NCBI RefSeq assembly: GCF_014839805.1 | Contig: NC_051132.1 | Span: 6,138,001-6,202,000 of the forward strand | DNA: 64,000 bases | Direction: 5' to 3' | DNA from: Manduca sexta | Taxonomy: Eukaryota; Arthropoda; Insecta; Lepidoptera; Sphingidae | Shown: piece by piece, positions 1 to 12,200 of the stretch | Position numbering within the stretch: the first letter of the stretch is position 1 | Layout of the letters: each line of letters begins with the position of its first letter | Program-made: the position numbers and the translations under genes | Notes under the pieces: model-generated | Databases searched by the model: none | The model's input: the letters and a program-made list of their open reading frames with translations, nothing else | Told to the model about the DNA's origin: nothing

Positions 1-154
1 AAATGGTTATGAATATAACTATAATTTTTTTGGAACGAACCACTGTAGTATCAAGGCATCTCCACATCAGTTACTTACTCAATCAATAATGCTGGAGTCC
101 ATAATAAGAGTATGTTCATGAATACATAGTAATTAATACGTCAATTTACTCATA

Positions 155-343
155 ATGAAAAACAACAAGACGAGCGCTGCAGCGATAAAAAATATCAAAG
201 AGGGTAGAAGTTTGTATTACGCCACTGTCAATATCATTGCCCGCACGAAACACAACGAAGTCGTTCGCATTGATTTTCAGGAAGACAGTGGTACCATCTC
301 GATCAAGCCATTTCTTGAGCCGAGTTTATGTCGAGCAAACTGA
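155..343 (+). CDS. 62-codon ORF of doubtful status
   Basis: An ATG-started reading frame of 62 residues ends in a stop and is somewhat richer in GC than its surroundings. Its product has no signal peptide, no membrane segment and no motif I recognise; the C-terminal half is mixed charged and hydrophobic. No TATA box or polyadenylation signal is well placed around it. It could be the tail exon of a gene lying left of the window, a transposon relic or chance. I would not treat it as a gene without transcript evidence. Confidence 0.18.
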   Translation: MKNNKTSAAAIKNIKEGRSLYYATVNIIARTKHNEVVRIDFQEDSGTISIKPFLEPSLCRAN

Positions 344-416
344 TTAAGTTTACCTGACTTTCCTAAATATATAGGGTTTTTCATCACATTGCAAAACTAA
401 ACTATCATATCCTCAA

Positions 417-464
417 TTCTGTATTTAAATTTAAACAGTTAACGGTTTAAATTTAAATACAGAA
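417..464. repeat. Perfect 20-bp inverted repeat (cruciform-forming palindrome)
   Basis: Two 20-bp arms (417-436 and 445-464) are exact reverse complements around an 8-base spacer AGTTAACG. The inner 16 bases are GTATTTAAATTTAAAC and its complement. The arms are almost pure A/T, and no coding frame crosses them. Confidence 0.9.
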
Positions 465-795
465 ATTTTTCTACTTAAGCATAATGTTTTTAAAAGTGGA
501 ATTATAATGTCCTTGACATACTTTAAGGCCAGTACGTCTTCTTTGAAATATTTCTGGACATTGAAATCATTATAAAAACGAATCTTTGCCGTAATAATAC
601 ATTAGATATGTATGTATGCAACAATTAACCAACCGAAATCATTTTTAATTGCAGATAGGATAGTTAAACACGTACGTTTTCATATCAAGTATCATAATTA
701 TATCTTTAACATCAGTTTCTTTGGTAAAAGTGAACTAAAGCTTAACTAATGCTTTCTCTTAAAATTGCAAGGTTGTAAGTTGTCAGACTAAGATA

Positions 796-804
796 TCAAG
801 GTCA
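796..804 (+). promoter_or_regulatory. FTZ-F1-type nuclear receptor half-site
   Basis: The nonamer TCAAGGTCA fits the FTZ-F1/NR5A consensus YCAAGGYCR. It lies about 2 kb upstream of Osiris gene A. A single 9-base match is weak evidence, and its relevance rests on similar matches near gene E. Confidence 0.3.
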
Positions 805-860
805 CTTTCTATCCCTTTCTAGAGGTTCATCCCTGCACACTTTATTTTGAGCTACCATAA

Positions 861-1284
861 CGCCGGCTCCACACGTTGGCGCCAACATTGGTCCTAACGC
901 TGCTTGTCCAACATGTGGATTGAGAAATTTGCATTGGTCTCAACGTTAGGGATTTGCCGTTGCATGTCGATTTTATTAATAGAATCTGCACCAACGCTTG
1001 TGAGACCTCCACATATTGGCACGAACGTCAGTCTGGTTGCAATAGGCATTGATTGTGTGCATGTCGTATAAGTTACAACAGTCCGTTTGTTTTATGGAAA
1101 TGTCATTCTAATCCACGAAATCGCCACCCGCGTGCCCAAAAAGAAAATTACAGTAATTACGATTTCTGTATCGTACTTTCTCATGTTGACTCTGACGGGA
1201 TACAGTTAGTATATTAACCAACGTGTTACGAAATTACCCATCCAACTTCGGCACGATCTTTAAGACCAACGTATGGAGCCTGCC
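861..1284. mobile_element. Non-autonomous TIR DNA transposon (MITE), Harbinger-like
   Basis: The ends are inverted repeats: left CGCCGGCTCCACACGTTGG, right (reverse complement) GGCAGGCTCCATACGTTGG, 16 of 19 identical. TAA flanks both ends (858-860 and 1285-1287) as a possible 3-bp target duplication, as in PIF/Harbinger elements. The 424-bp interior has no ORF and contains GGTCCTAACG- and TCTCAACGTT-like sub-repeats. The superfamily assignment is inferred from duplication length only. Confidence 0.6.
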
Positions 1285-2749
1285 TAACATCTCTTTAAGA
1301 ATTTAATTTTAGGGTCAATCGTTTCAACGGTTTTAAAGTTTCATATCAAAATAAATAATATTTATAGATTTACTAATAGGAAGTATGTCACTGTTATTTA
1401 AATTTTAAAATTTTGCAGACATATATCAATTAATTAATTAAATTTATAATTAAATTAATCCCTGGATGAATTATTGTATTAAAATAAACACGCGCTAGGT
1501 GAAAAAAAGCGTATTATTTTATATCTCAAGGTTAGAATATACTCGAGTACCATACGTATCTTCCTATGCTTTACAATTTGAATTAAAGTGTGCAAAAAAT
1601 ATCACAAAAAGTGGTAAAATTTTAGTTTTTGTTTCATGAAATATTAGACTGACGGACGGATGTTCTTAAATAATTTCTTGCTAATTTAACTTTTTATATT
1701 TCTAACCAATTATTCTATTGATACAATGCCTCTATCATCAGTTTAGCTAATAAGTTACTATTATATATTCTTCCTAATTCCCAAACTATTGCGTTTACAG
1801 AACATAAATAAATATACGCAAACGGAAAATTAAATGTAAACTATTAAAATTATGATTCTTTCGTGAAAGAGAAATTAATTGATGAAATAATAATAGACGA
1901 TTACTGCTACAAAAAACTACATATTATTTTATTACAACTTATTTGCAAGCTGCGAACATAATATTTACTTAGATTTAGAAACGAAATGGATGCGGTATTA
2001 TAAGGTGTGCTAGTAAAATGCTACTGGTTCATGATAAATGTATTTTGACTTTTGTAGTAATATGGTTTCGTTAATTGTATTAGTAATAGTTTGAGATCAA
2101 TAATCGTTTATGCGGGTCATCTAATTGTCAGTTATAGCCCAAGATTCCCTAACAATTTAAAATGAATCGTGGGTGCAGTTCCGACAAAACAAATTTATTT
2201 GTTTGGTGTCAAACAGTAATTTATTATATCAAAGGCCACACGAAAAAAGTTATTAACTATAGTACCAAAATAATACTTAACAATAGAAATTTACTGATAA
2301 ATACTTGTTAAATAAAATGCTGGCTTTTGGCTAAATAATATAGTACAAGTATAATAATTATTTGTGTGTATCGATATACGATTGCTTATTAGTTTTAATA
2401 TCGTAATCATTCCTAGCTAGATCTGATTGAATAAATCGAGTATATTAATTATTGGCGTCCCTCGCATAAATAAGAAGAAAATAAGGAAGCCTTACTTTCT
2501 TGATTCTGCAATTTATAACAGCTTTTAGATATCAAATTAATTTGGAAATATTTTGTAGTCTAAAAAAAATTAAAATATACCTTTAATATAAAATTTTAAT
2601 CGTATTTTTTGTCCTCAATTAATGTCGGCTTATTCATATTTGATATAAACAAAACCGCCTCATCCAAATCTACGTTACTCGAAGCTATTACCTTAGAACG
2701 CTCCATTCATACACCGCGGTATCCCCGATGCCAGCGGTTTTACGCACCC
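1285..2749. other. Intergenic AT-rich flank upstream of gene A
   Basis: No reading frame, hairpin or recognisable repeat stands out in this very AT-rich stretch. It presumably holds upstream control sequence for gene A, but nothing specific could be assigned. Confidence 0.5.
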
Positions 2750-2789
2750 TATAAATACACTCACCGTTTGCGCACACGCCGCCAGTGTT
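2750..2789 (+). promoter_or_regulatory. Core promoter of Osiris gene A
   Basis: A TATA box, TATAAATA (2750-2757), lies 34 bases before an initiator-like CCAGTG whose A is at 2784. This predicts a 5' UTR of about 36 bases before the ATG at 2820. The arthropod initiator consensus is TCAGTY, so the match has one mismatch. Confidence 0.65.
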
Positions 2790-2819
2790 TACCACCATCT
2801 CGTACGAAAACCATCCAAA

Positions 2820-3207
2820 ATGAGGCTGATTTTACTACCACTAATCCTAACCCTCGTGGCAGCTGAGGAGTTCAACTACTTTATGAAAGTGTACGAAGAT
2901 TGCAAACGATCAGAAGGCTTATTGCCATGCCTGCAGAAGAAAGCGATTGTATTCTTCGACAGAGCTGCGAGGATGGAGAAGATTCCTTTATTTGAAGGAG
3001 TGGATGTTGTCAAATCATCGAATGTAAATACTGTGCCGTTGAGTGAAAACGAGATTGATGTTGTCCTGTCGAGAAATCTAGAGGATAAGCATGCGGCGTT
3101 GACGCAGATGCTGTGGGACAGGATAGCCACGTTTGCTAATTCCAGGACGGTGCAGCTGTCTCTGCCTAAGATTAGCGGTGAAGAGCTCAACAAGGGTGTT
3201 GAGGAAG
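2820..3207 (+). CDS. Gene A exon 1 (signal peptide, two-Cys region)
   Basis: This exon encodes residues 1-129 plus the first base of a glycine codon. The donor is GAAG|GTATGA. It carries the signal peptide, Cys28/Cys37 and the amphipathic region that ends in a KGVEE stretch. The phase-1 boundary just before GRGK recurs in gene E. Confidence 0.93.
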
Positions 3208-6200
3208 GTATGATTTTGAAATATTTTTACTACTAACAAATAATTTAAAAATATTCAAGTCCCAAAATGAGATACTGTTTGGTTACTTTAAAAGTTTATA
3301 TTTTGTAAAGTATTAATTCACTATTATCTAGTTTCCTTACTTCAACAATTGCGTTTATGATTCAATGCTAAAAGTGCAATTAAAAAGATCCTTTTATTCC
3401 AATTTGATTTTTTTTCAAAATTTATCACAAAAACAATATTTATACATATATTTGAATAAAATATGATTATTGCATAAATTATCACCTAACCAGTAAGACT
3501 TCGTTTATTTCAACGTCCCTTCAACTAAAAATAAACTAACTAATTAAAACACATATTCTAAGATAAATACTTAATAATGAACCACTGTAACATCTCCAAA
3601 ACAAAAATATTATTTTCAAAATCCTGTACAAAACAACACAAGTCTACTAGTACTCAATGCATTTATTAAAAAATGCGTAGGCATACACTTAAAAACAAAC
3701 TCACGAACCGTTAAATTAAAATTATAATAACCACAATTACTAAAATCACGCCATCTTGTGATCGAAAACATAATTAAGGGCACGTGTCACGAAGTTTATT
3801 ACACACTGAACCAGTCACATGTAAAACTCCCTATTGTCTTTAATATGACTCGCTTGGTTTTGTGTTTGGAGCGAAAATAAAGTTAACATTAGCCGTAAAT
3901 TTGAAGTGTTTATCATTTTTATCACATTACAACAGTGTTTAGAAAATTTATATGATTTCGTGTAGAACAAAATGATGGGTTATTATACAAATGTTACTGC
4001 TACTTGAGTTTATGTTAATACTGATTATCATTAGATATATTTGGGATAATATTCACTTTTACTTTACTTTTAAAATATTATAATTTAATATTACAGTTAA
4101 TTCATTGTCATAAGATACAAATTTTGTAATTAAAATTCAAAACAAAGAAGAACTTTTCGTCCCATACCACACAGGTCCTTGACTTATATACAAATATGTT
4201 TTTACATATTTCACAGAGATCAAAGCTACTACGTTGTAGTCCTCATCCCTTACCAACTAATCTACCGTTGTGCCTTGAAGAATATTAATACAGTATCTTA
4301 AAAGCCGCAAGACATACATCCAAGTCACAACTGTAATATTCAATCCACAAGAAAATTGTATAAAAATCTATACAAAACAATATATTTGCCTTCCTCACTA
4401 CAGATTTGAGGCCAAGACTTCTAACTCCTCAACAAGGTCTACAATCAAACAAATCACGGTCCAGACCACATTAGAAGCGGATGCAACTTTCTAGATACTT
4501 CAAAAATCATATATAAGTTTATTGAAAATTTCCTCTCACATCTTTGGTATAAACATTATTTTAAACAGCAGCCATTTATATAATAGTGAACCATTTTTCT
4601 CGAAAGACCTCATGATTTTTGCTATAAACAGGCAGCTAAACGATATGTCGTTATAAAAGACGACTTGCTCTAGTTTCTGAACGTTTACAACTGATCGTTT
4701 GATCTGGAATGATGTATTCTTAAACTGAAGACGGAAATATGTTGGCAGATCGAAGAAATCTCAAAGATTTCGAGTTATTGTTGATAATATCACGGAAGAT
4801 CATCCTACTGCTTTTATATTTAAAATTTAACAAAGTTTTGACTTGCTCTATGATGAATGTACTCCTATTTGATATCAAGCATATTTAAATTGTTTTGTTA
4901 TTATGATTCTGACCCCTAAGTTTCAATTTTGACAAGGGTGTGAGATCATTTGCAAACCTAACGATGCCAATGCAATCCACATATTTTTAAACTGACTTAT
5001 AAAATCGTTTTTGAATTTTCTCATTGAGACACTATTAATGAATGTCCAACACGTACGATTCATATCTCTTGGTGTTATTATAAACTAATTTAGATACCGT
5101 GTTTCGGACTAGGAAAAAGCAGTATCATTCTTTCTAATAAGACTATTTCATTATATCCAAAGTGTATTAAATTTATCTCAAGGTACCTCTTATTCTAGAT
5201 ATTTAATGACTTAGGCAATTCAGGAGTATTTTTATACATCTATTTATACTTTGTAAGTACTATAAAACGATATGTATATGATATGAGGTAACAGAATCTC
5301 ATATTAATACATTAAGAAATTAATTGAAAGTTACAGAAATTTCTACGCTCGAGTTACATTGCAATACGATCAGTTTTATGTTTACAATTATTGTTTATAG
5401 ATCACGTTTTTACTTTTTATTATGAAAATAAACAATTCACTGAGGAAGTCACGAATATCTGTTATTATTTTCTTAATATTTGTTATAAATTGCACTTTCT
5501 ATGTCGTTGATTGATTGTAACATAAATTGTCGATGACCTTTGATTCTTCACTTGGTGCTTGGGTAATGACGTCGTCTTGCTAACGACTTCCAAAATCTAA
5601 TACAATTACCATTACCGCTCAGAATTTTTTTTTTTGTAGTCACTAAGGGACTGGTCTAGTACACTTCGCTAATGAATAAAGTACAGCCAAACTATACTAA
5701 TGCATAAACCTGAAGAGTTTGTTTATTTGCACGCTAATAACACTAATATTAGGAACTACTATACCGCGTTTTATTAATAGGTAGTTACATTACACAGTGC
5801 TATAGGCAACTTTTCATCCCGGGAAAATATAATACGAGATTTTTATCCCGAAAAAACTACACGAAAGCGGAGCCGCGAGCAAAAGCACGTCTTTAATATA
5901 AGTTGCCTTCTCAGTAGTAGAAAGGGCATGCGCTCAGCAGTGTCCAATATATAATTCATATTTACAGTGATTACTGCGAAGATTTTACGACATGTTAATC
6001 TATCTATCTATCTTCTATATCTATACTTATAATAAATCTGTAGAGAGATCAATTCTGTACATGAAATATATTTCCAAAATAACTATCAGGGGGTGATTAG
6101 AGATCGATACTGATGCCAAAAATGCAATTATCTATATACTTATAATAAATCTATATACTTATAATAAATCTGTAGAGAGGTCAATTCTGTACATGAAATA

Positions 6201-9200
6201 TATTTCCAAAATAACTATCAGGGGGTGATTAGGGATCGATACTGATGCCAAAAATGCAATTAATAAATTTTTTGTCTGTCTGTCTGTCTGTCTGTATAAC
6301 CGTTATAGAAACAAAAACTACTCGACGGATTTTAACGAAACTTGGTACAATTATTTTTCATACTCCTGTGCTGGTTATAGTATACTTTTCATCACGCTAC
6401 AATTAATAGGAGCGGAGCAGTGAAGGGAAATGTTGGGAAAACGGGAGAAGTTACTCAATTTTTTAAGCTTCCGTCGCGTGTGCAGCCTTAATGGTTAAAG
6501 CTACACAGAAATCATGTATGACGGAAATGTTCTCCTTAAAATTATGTAAAAAATATCCCACGACAGCATATGTCTATCTTTTATGGTTGACTCACAATAA
6601 CACGTGTAACTCCCGATAGCTTAGCAGTTCGAAGCTTTCTCATTATATTTGTCTACTCTTACGTTTATAACACTCTCAGTCATCCCTAATTTAAAAAGTT
6701 AACATTATTAAATATTCCATAAAAAAGAATCATAGAAATCGGTATAGAACACCAATGTTATACAGGAAATACGCTAATAATAAGCCATCACGCGTGAATA
6801 CTGAATCATGCTATAAGGATTATTTTTGTATATATATATAAGGTCTCGAACGCACACACAGGCGGCTTGCTTGGCACCTAGAGGCTAGCGAATCACCTAG
6901 CGAGTAGCTTCGTAAAACGAACATTCTCGAACGTACGCGACCGGCTCCATTTTTGAAGTCCGAAGTTCCACGCGGGCGAAGCTGCGGGCGGAAGCTAGTA
7001 TAAAATATATTTATCTGCTACTACGCCTTATTACCTATTCGGTACATGTCTTAAACCAGTCTTTTATTTAAGTTCAGTGAGCCCTATTCCGTGGCATATC
7101 CGTCTTTTTGCAATTACGGGCATTCTAATCGAAGGACAGCTTTGATGGTCGTATAGGTAAATAGGTGATTTCTTGATTCTCTTACCTGTACTGCTATCCA
7201 AGCTGCCTTTTGAATAGAACGCCTATATTTTCAAAAAGGCAGATTCACCCCTATAGGCGGAATAGGGCGCACTGAACTTATATTAAGCTTTAAAAAAAAT
7301 CTAATCAAATACATAATAATATTAACCACATAACTATACCTCAATTTCCTTTTCATTTTAACAAATGAATTTGATACATGTTCAGGAAATTACTTTTCAA
7401 GAATGCAACAGCACCGAGGTATTTTCTGTAATTATAGAAATGAAAGCGACACGCAAATTTTACACATTTCCACGTAGCATGCAGTCTATAAGTTTTAATT
7501 TATACTTAATTAGCTTTCGCAGCAAATATTGTGCGTAATTAAACTAGAAATCAATAAGTGACTACTTACTAGGGTTTGCTCGCGACCTCACCCGCAGGCA
7601 CATCATTTTTCAAGGTTTGAGATGATTCCGATGGTTTGTTAGAATAAATTACGATCATCATTTGAAGGTGAAATAATAACTTCTCAAGCAATTCATTATT
7701 TCAAGAAAACATTTTTTTTTATTCCTTGTTACGACTTCACTGGAAAAAAACTACCCAGTGTTTACGTGACATAGTATTATTATTTATTATGTGTAACGTG
7801 TTAAGTATGCTATGATTTATGTCTAATAATTAATGCTTCCCACTTCCTCACAATTCAGTTACAGTCTATTAAACAAAGGTAGGTACCGCCTCAGTAGTCC
7901 TATTTGTTCATTTCTATTAATTTAGTATGATAATTATAACTTCCGTTTTATTATAGATTTAAAATAACTGCCACTGAACTTATGCGAAATAGGGAATAAT
8001 AACTTAAATACTATAACCCTTTTTCCATTTTAAAGTGTAGGCAAGGGTGTTTGTTACACATCCATATTTCGTTAGCTATTTTAGGTGTACAAGTCCATAA
8101 CCACAAAGAACCTGCATAAAAATTAAATATCAACAAAATATTTTAATCAATATTAAACTTATGAGCATTTAATAAACATTCCAGGTCGAGGGAAGATGAA
8201 AAAGATGATGGGCATGATGATGATGGGAGCGGCGATGAAGATGGTTGCCATGATGCCGGTCGCGATAGCCGGCCTCTTCGTGCTAGCGGGGAAAGCCTTA
8301 ATAACCGCTAAGGTACTTTACATATGTTTATTTAGACTATAATACTCACAATTAAGTTCTAGAATTTTCTTGAATTTTTATTGCAATTATTAAAAAAAAA
8401 AATTCACGTCGAATTGATAACCTCCTCCTCTTTTTGAAGTCGGTTAAAAATAGAACCCGTAGAACCGATTTAACCTAAAACAGGAATATTTTAAGATTTA
8501 ATTAAATCTTTATACCTATACTACTAGCGCATTTTCAAGAATAAGTATTGAATTTACCGACCAATACTGTTTTGCACGAAGGAATCTCTAACAGTCTCGG
8601 TTATCAGGATTAATATCAGCGTATCTAATATGAACACGGATAGGATAAAAAATATTGACGTCAATAGCTGCGGATATTCCAATGGCTACTAAGTAAACTA
8701 TCGTATCTAAAAAATTGTGTATTTCACTTTTCAACGTTTCATCATCTATGTACGGTTTATTACCAAACCCATTAAAAAAATCTTCATTTACTAACTTTTT
8801 TGAGTGGGTTTGGAACTGAGTTAGTGAATAGAGAACACTGAGAAGTGGATATTACAGTAAATAGATAACGAAACGCTATAAAAGTGTAAATCGCATTTTT
8901 TTTCTGATACGGTAGTTTACTTAGGAGCCATCGATTTAAATAAATTTTAACCATGCGACGCAGTAGTTCAGACGAACAGAAGAAAAATACAAATAAACAA
9001 AATTTTATATAATAATAATGATATAAAGGTTAAAAATTATTTAAACTGAAATGGGGTGTATAGTAAGAACATAGAAACCATATTGGTTTAGCAGTAAGAT
9101 AAGCCATCTATGATACTCGGATTAAAGTAAAGTATTTAAACGAAACAAGTTGAAAACATATAATTAAGATGTCATCTGAAAAAACTAAACAGTCATTCGT

Positions 9201-12200
9201 GTTGGAACTTTCACGATGTTCCATGACTAAATATCGTTTAAAATGAGGTACACCACGCAATTTGCATTGTTATTTGCATTTGAATATTGATTTAAAATCA
9301 CGGTTCTTACTCTGCTATTTGCAGTAAAAAAATATGTTTGTTGACAGGTGGCTTAAATGTTTTATATTTGTATATATTATTTCGACTGTTGATTTTGTAA
9401 GTAATGTTGCTGATGTTAATTCACACACACACACACACACACACACAAACTTAATTCAAGGTGAATCTAACTTAAACATAATTTAAAACGTAGGCAATGA
9501 CGAAGAGAAATAACTAATACTTAACATCCGTATTAGAAAACAATAAACCGGTAATCAAGATACAAAGAGAAAATAAGGTATAACAAAAACTACAATTTAC
9601 TCCAGTGCATTCATTGTCCCATGGGAATTATATCAATAGGTTACTATTTATTCACTATTCAACGAGAAAGTGGTACTGAATACAAGTATGGCTATTGTTA
9701 TTTTATGTAGAATCATAGCTTATGATTTACATCTTAACACTAACGCCACAGAGCCTAAAATGCTGGCTTCAGAAGACTGAAAATTGCACGCAATGTTATG
9801 GAAAGGAGATGATGACAAAAAAATAGTTTTTGAAATTCATCCCCTAAAGAAGTTAAATCCGACGGTACGTACTACTGGTTAATTATAAATGTGTAATAAA
9901 GAATACAATGCGCTATTGAGTATGTTAAGTTAACAGAAAAATCACCAAACTGTCGCTAGGTATCACTAAATTTTTATAACACAGATTCATTTCATAAAAG
10001 AAATGATATTGTTCAGAAATATATTTAATTCGAATATGATAATGTTTAATTGAACAGAAAACATAAAAGCCTAGATAAAACAATTCCTGGCACAGTTACA
10101 AAATAATACCTTAGTGCTGCTGGTGTCTAAGAATTCGATTTATAAATTGTGGTTGATGTAAAAGCAATCTTCAGTACAGTATGCAAAAATAACAAAATCT
10201 TGTAAAATGAACCTAGTCTTCATTACAAATAATTAATAAAATAGTGATGAGCACTAAAACAATCCACCATGTTAACCTTACTAATATAGAAGAAATAAAT
10301 AAATTGCATTTTACATTTTTAACGTTTGAACATATTTTTGGTATGTCATCAAATATTACATTAATGTAATCAATACGCTGATCGCTGTAACAACGCATAT
10401 TATCAACGATTTACAGAGGAAATGCTGCGAAATATATAACAGTTGTAGATTCAATAAATTATTTAGGAAATAAACAATAAAATACCATTTTATTATACCG
10501 GCTATGGACGATGGCTATCAGGTGTTCTCTTTCTTCTTTGTAATTTTTTTGTACTTACTGGTAAATAATTAAATTTCGAACGCACCTTATTTATTAATCT
10601 CTCATATTGTTATAGATATTACGAATGACTGCATATAAACTTTAAATATCATAATTTAGATGTTGCTCGGGGCCTTGCCTGCGTGAAAAGCCTTTCCCGC
10701 TGCCAAAGCCCTTTAAATAATGTATTAATTCAAAACGCCAGCCTAACGACGTCATCTATAAAAAAAACATTATTTTTCACGGAAGTAAATTACCGGTATA
10801 AAAGGTAGCATATGTGTTAATCCAGGACATCTTCTACCCGTGTGTCAAATAGCATCCGAATCCATTTAGCTTCGTCTGGGTTTACTTCTAGTAAGGACCC
10901 AAACATTCACAAGCTGCTGCATTTAAAACTATTATTAATATCGTAAGAAGTACGTATTTTTCCACGAATTAATAATAAAATAAATAAACTAAAGTTGATT
11001 CTGACGGTACCAATCTCCCGAAGCGTTATTAGATTACAGATAGAAAGGAACGCTCTTCTGTTTTATATCCAGTACGCTTGTATAACGTTCTATGTTCTAT
11101 AATATTATTACAAAATATGCTTTACTTTTAAAATTATTCCCTCACCAATATATTTTGTGAGTAATAAATACTTAATTTTTAAAGGGTATCCAATGCAACA
11201 TTAAAACCAGGTTTCCTTGCTGTTCTACGCGTTTGAGGAGTTTTCCTAAAATTAAAATCCAAATAACATTTGAAACCAATATTCATCAACATTTGCATGA
11301 CAAAGATTATGAATGAATCATTCTAAAAACTCAAGCCCTCAACATTAGCCCTCTACTATAAAATACCAAGTTAAAGCCACATATACTTTAAATATAATCA
11401 CCTTTTGAAAGTCAACAAACTGTGAATACATAGCGATGACCTCTGATCACGAGATAGTCTGAGGATGACGAGATGAAAGCTCGGGTCAGACGTGCGCGTA
11501 CAAATTGCACTTTTTATACCAACATCAGATCGTCATCATGATTTCAGTTTGTATTTACATCATTAGCCCCAACGATATAGGTAACATCTTTATATTTTTT
11601 ATTTATCATGAACATTGTTATTTATAGTACTATTTAATATATTATTTATTTTGTGAATTAAAATGTACATAATTTCGTACTCTCAACTTGAAATTAAATT
11701 AAAATGTACATAATTTCGTACTCTCAACTTGATATGATAAAATTAAAATATCTTATAAAATTTCCCTCACTTTTACCTATATATTTCGGTTTATATATAA
11801 GTCTAACAATCATTTAAAAATTCATTGCTTTTTTTAAAAACCAGTTACGGTAAACATAACGTTATGTAAAATTTAATAAGATCTTATTTCATAATATAAG
11901 CTTTATATTATAACAATTAGTCAAAAGTCTAACCTTCTCTAAAAAAATCTAAAAAATCTTAAATCTAAAATAATCTTGCTATAAAATACCAGACATTTCT
12001 TAGTGTAATACAGCAATTTACCAGTGTTATAATGACTTAAACAGCTAACAGAGGTTCAATAACTCCAATTAGAACAAAAAGTGTCCTCGCGCAACTATTA
12101 CTTTCTCATGATTCTTCTTGTTTCACACGCGATATATGTCAATAGAATTGATGCCATTTATCGGAAGTAAGGCCTATTGTTAACAACGGTTTGTTATTGA

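Larger units (their letters stand above)
3208..8184 (+). other. Gene A intron 1
   Basis: This 4977-bp intron holds a degenerate Helitron-like fragment (about 5683-5893), a full Helitron (6018-6998) and a TIR element (7069-7280). The part from 3.2 to 5.6 kb is plain AT-rich DNA in which I see no element or ORF. Confidence 0.85.

Noticed and set aside
2876..3193. 105-codon minus-strand ORF opposite gene A exon 1
   Set aside because: It mirrors a real coding exon on the other strand and has no supporting signals.
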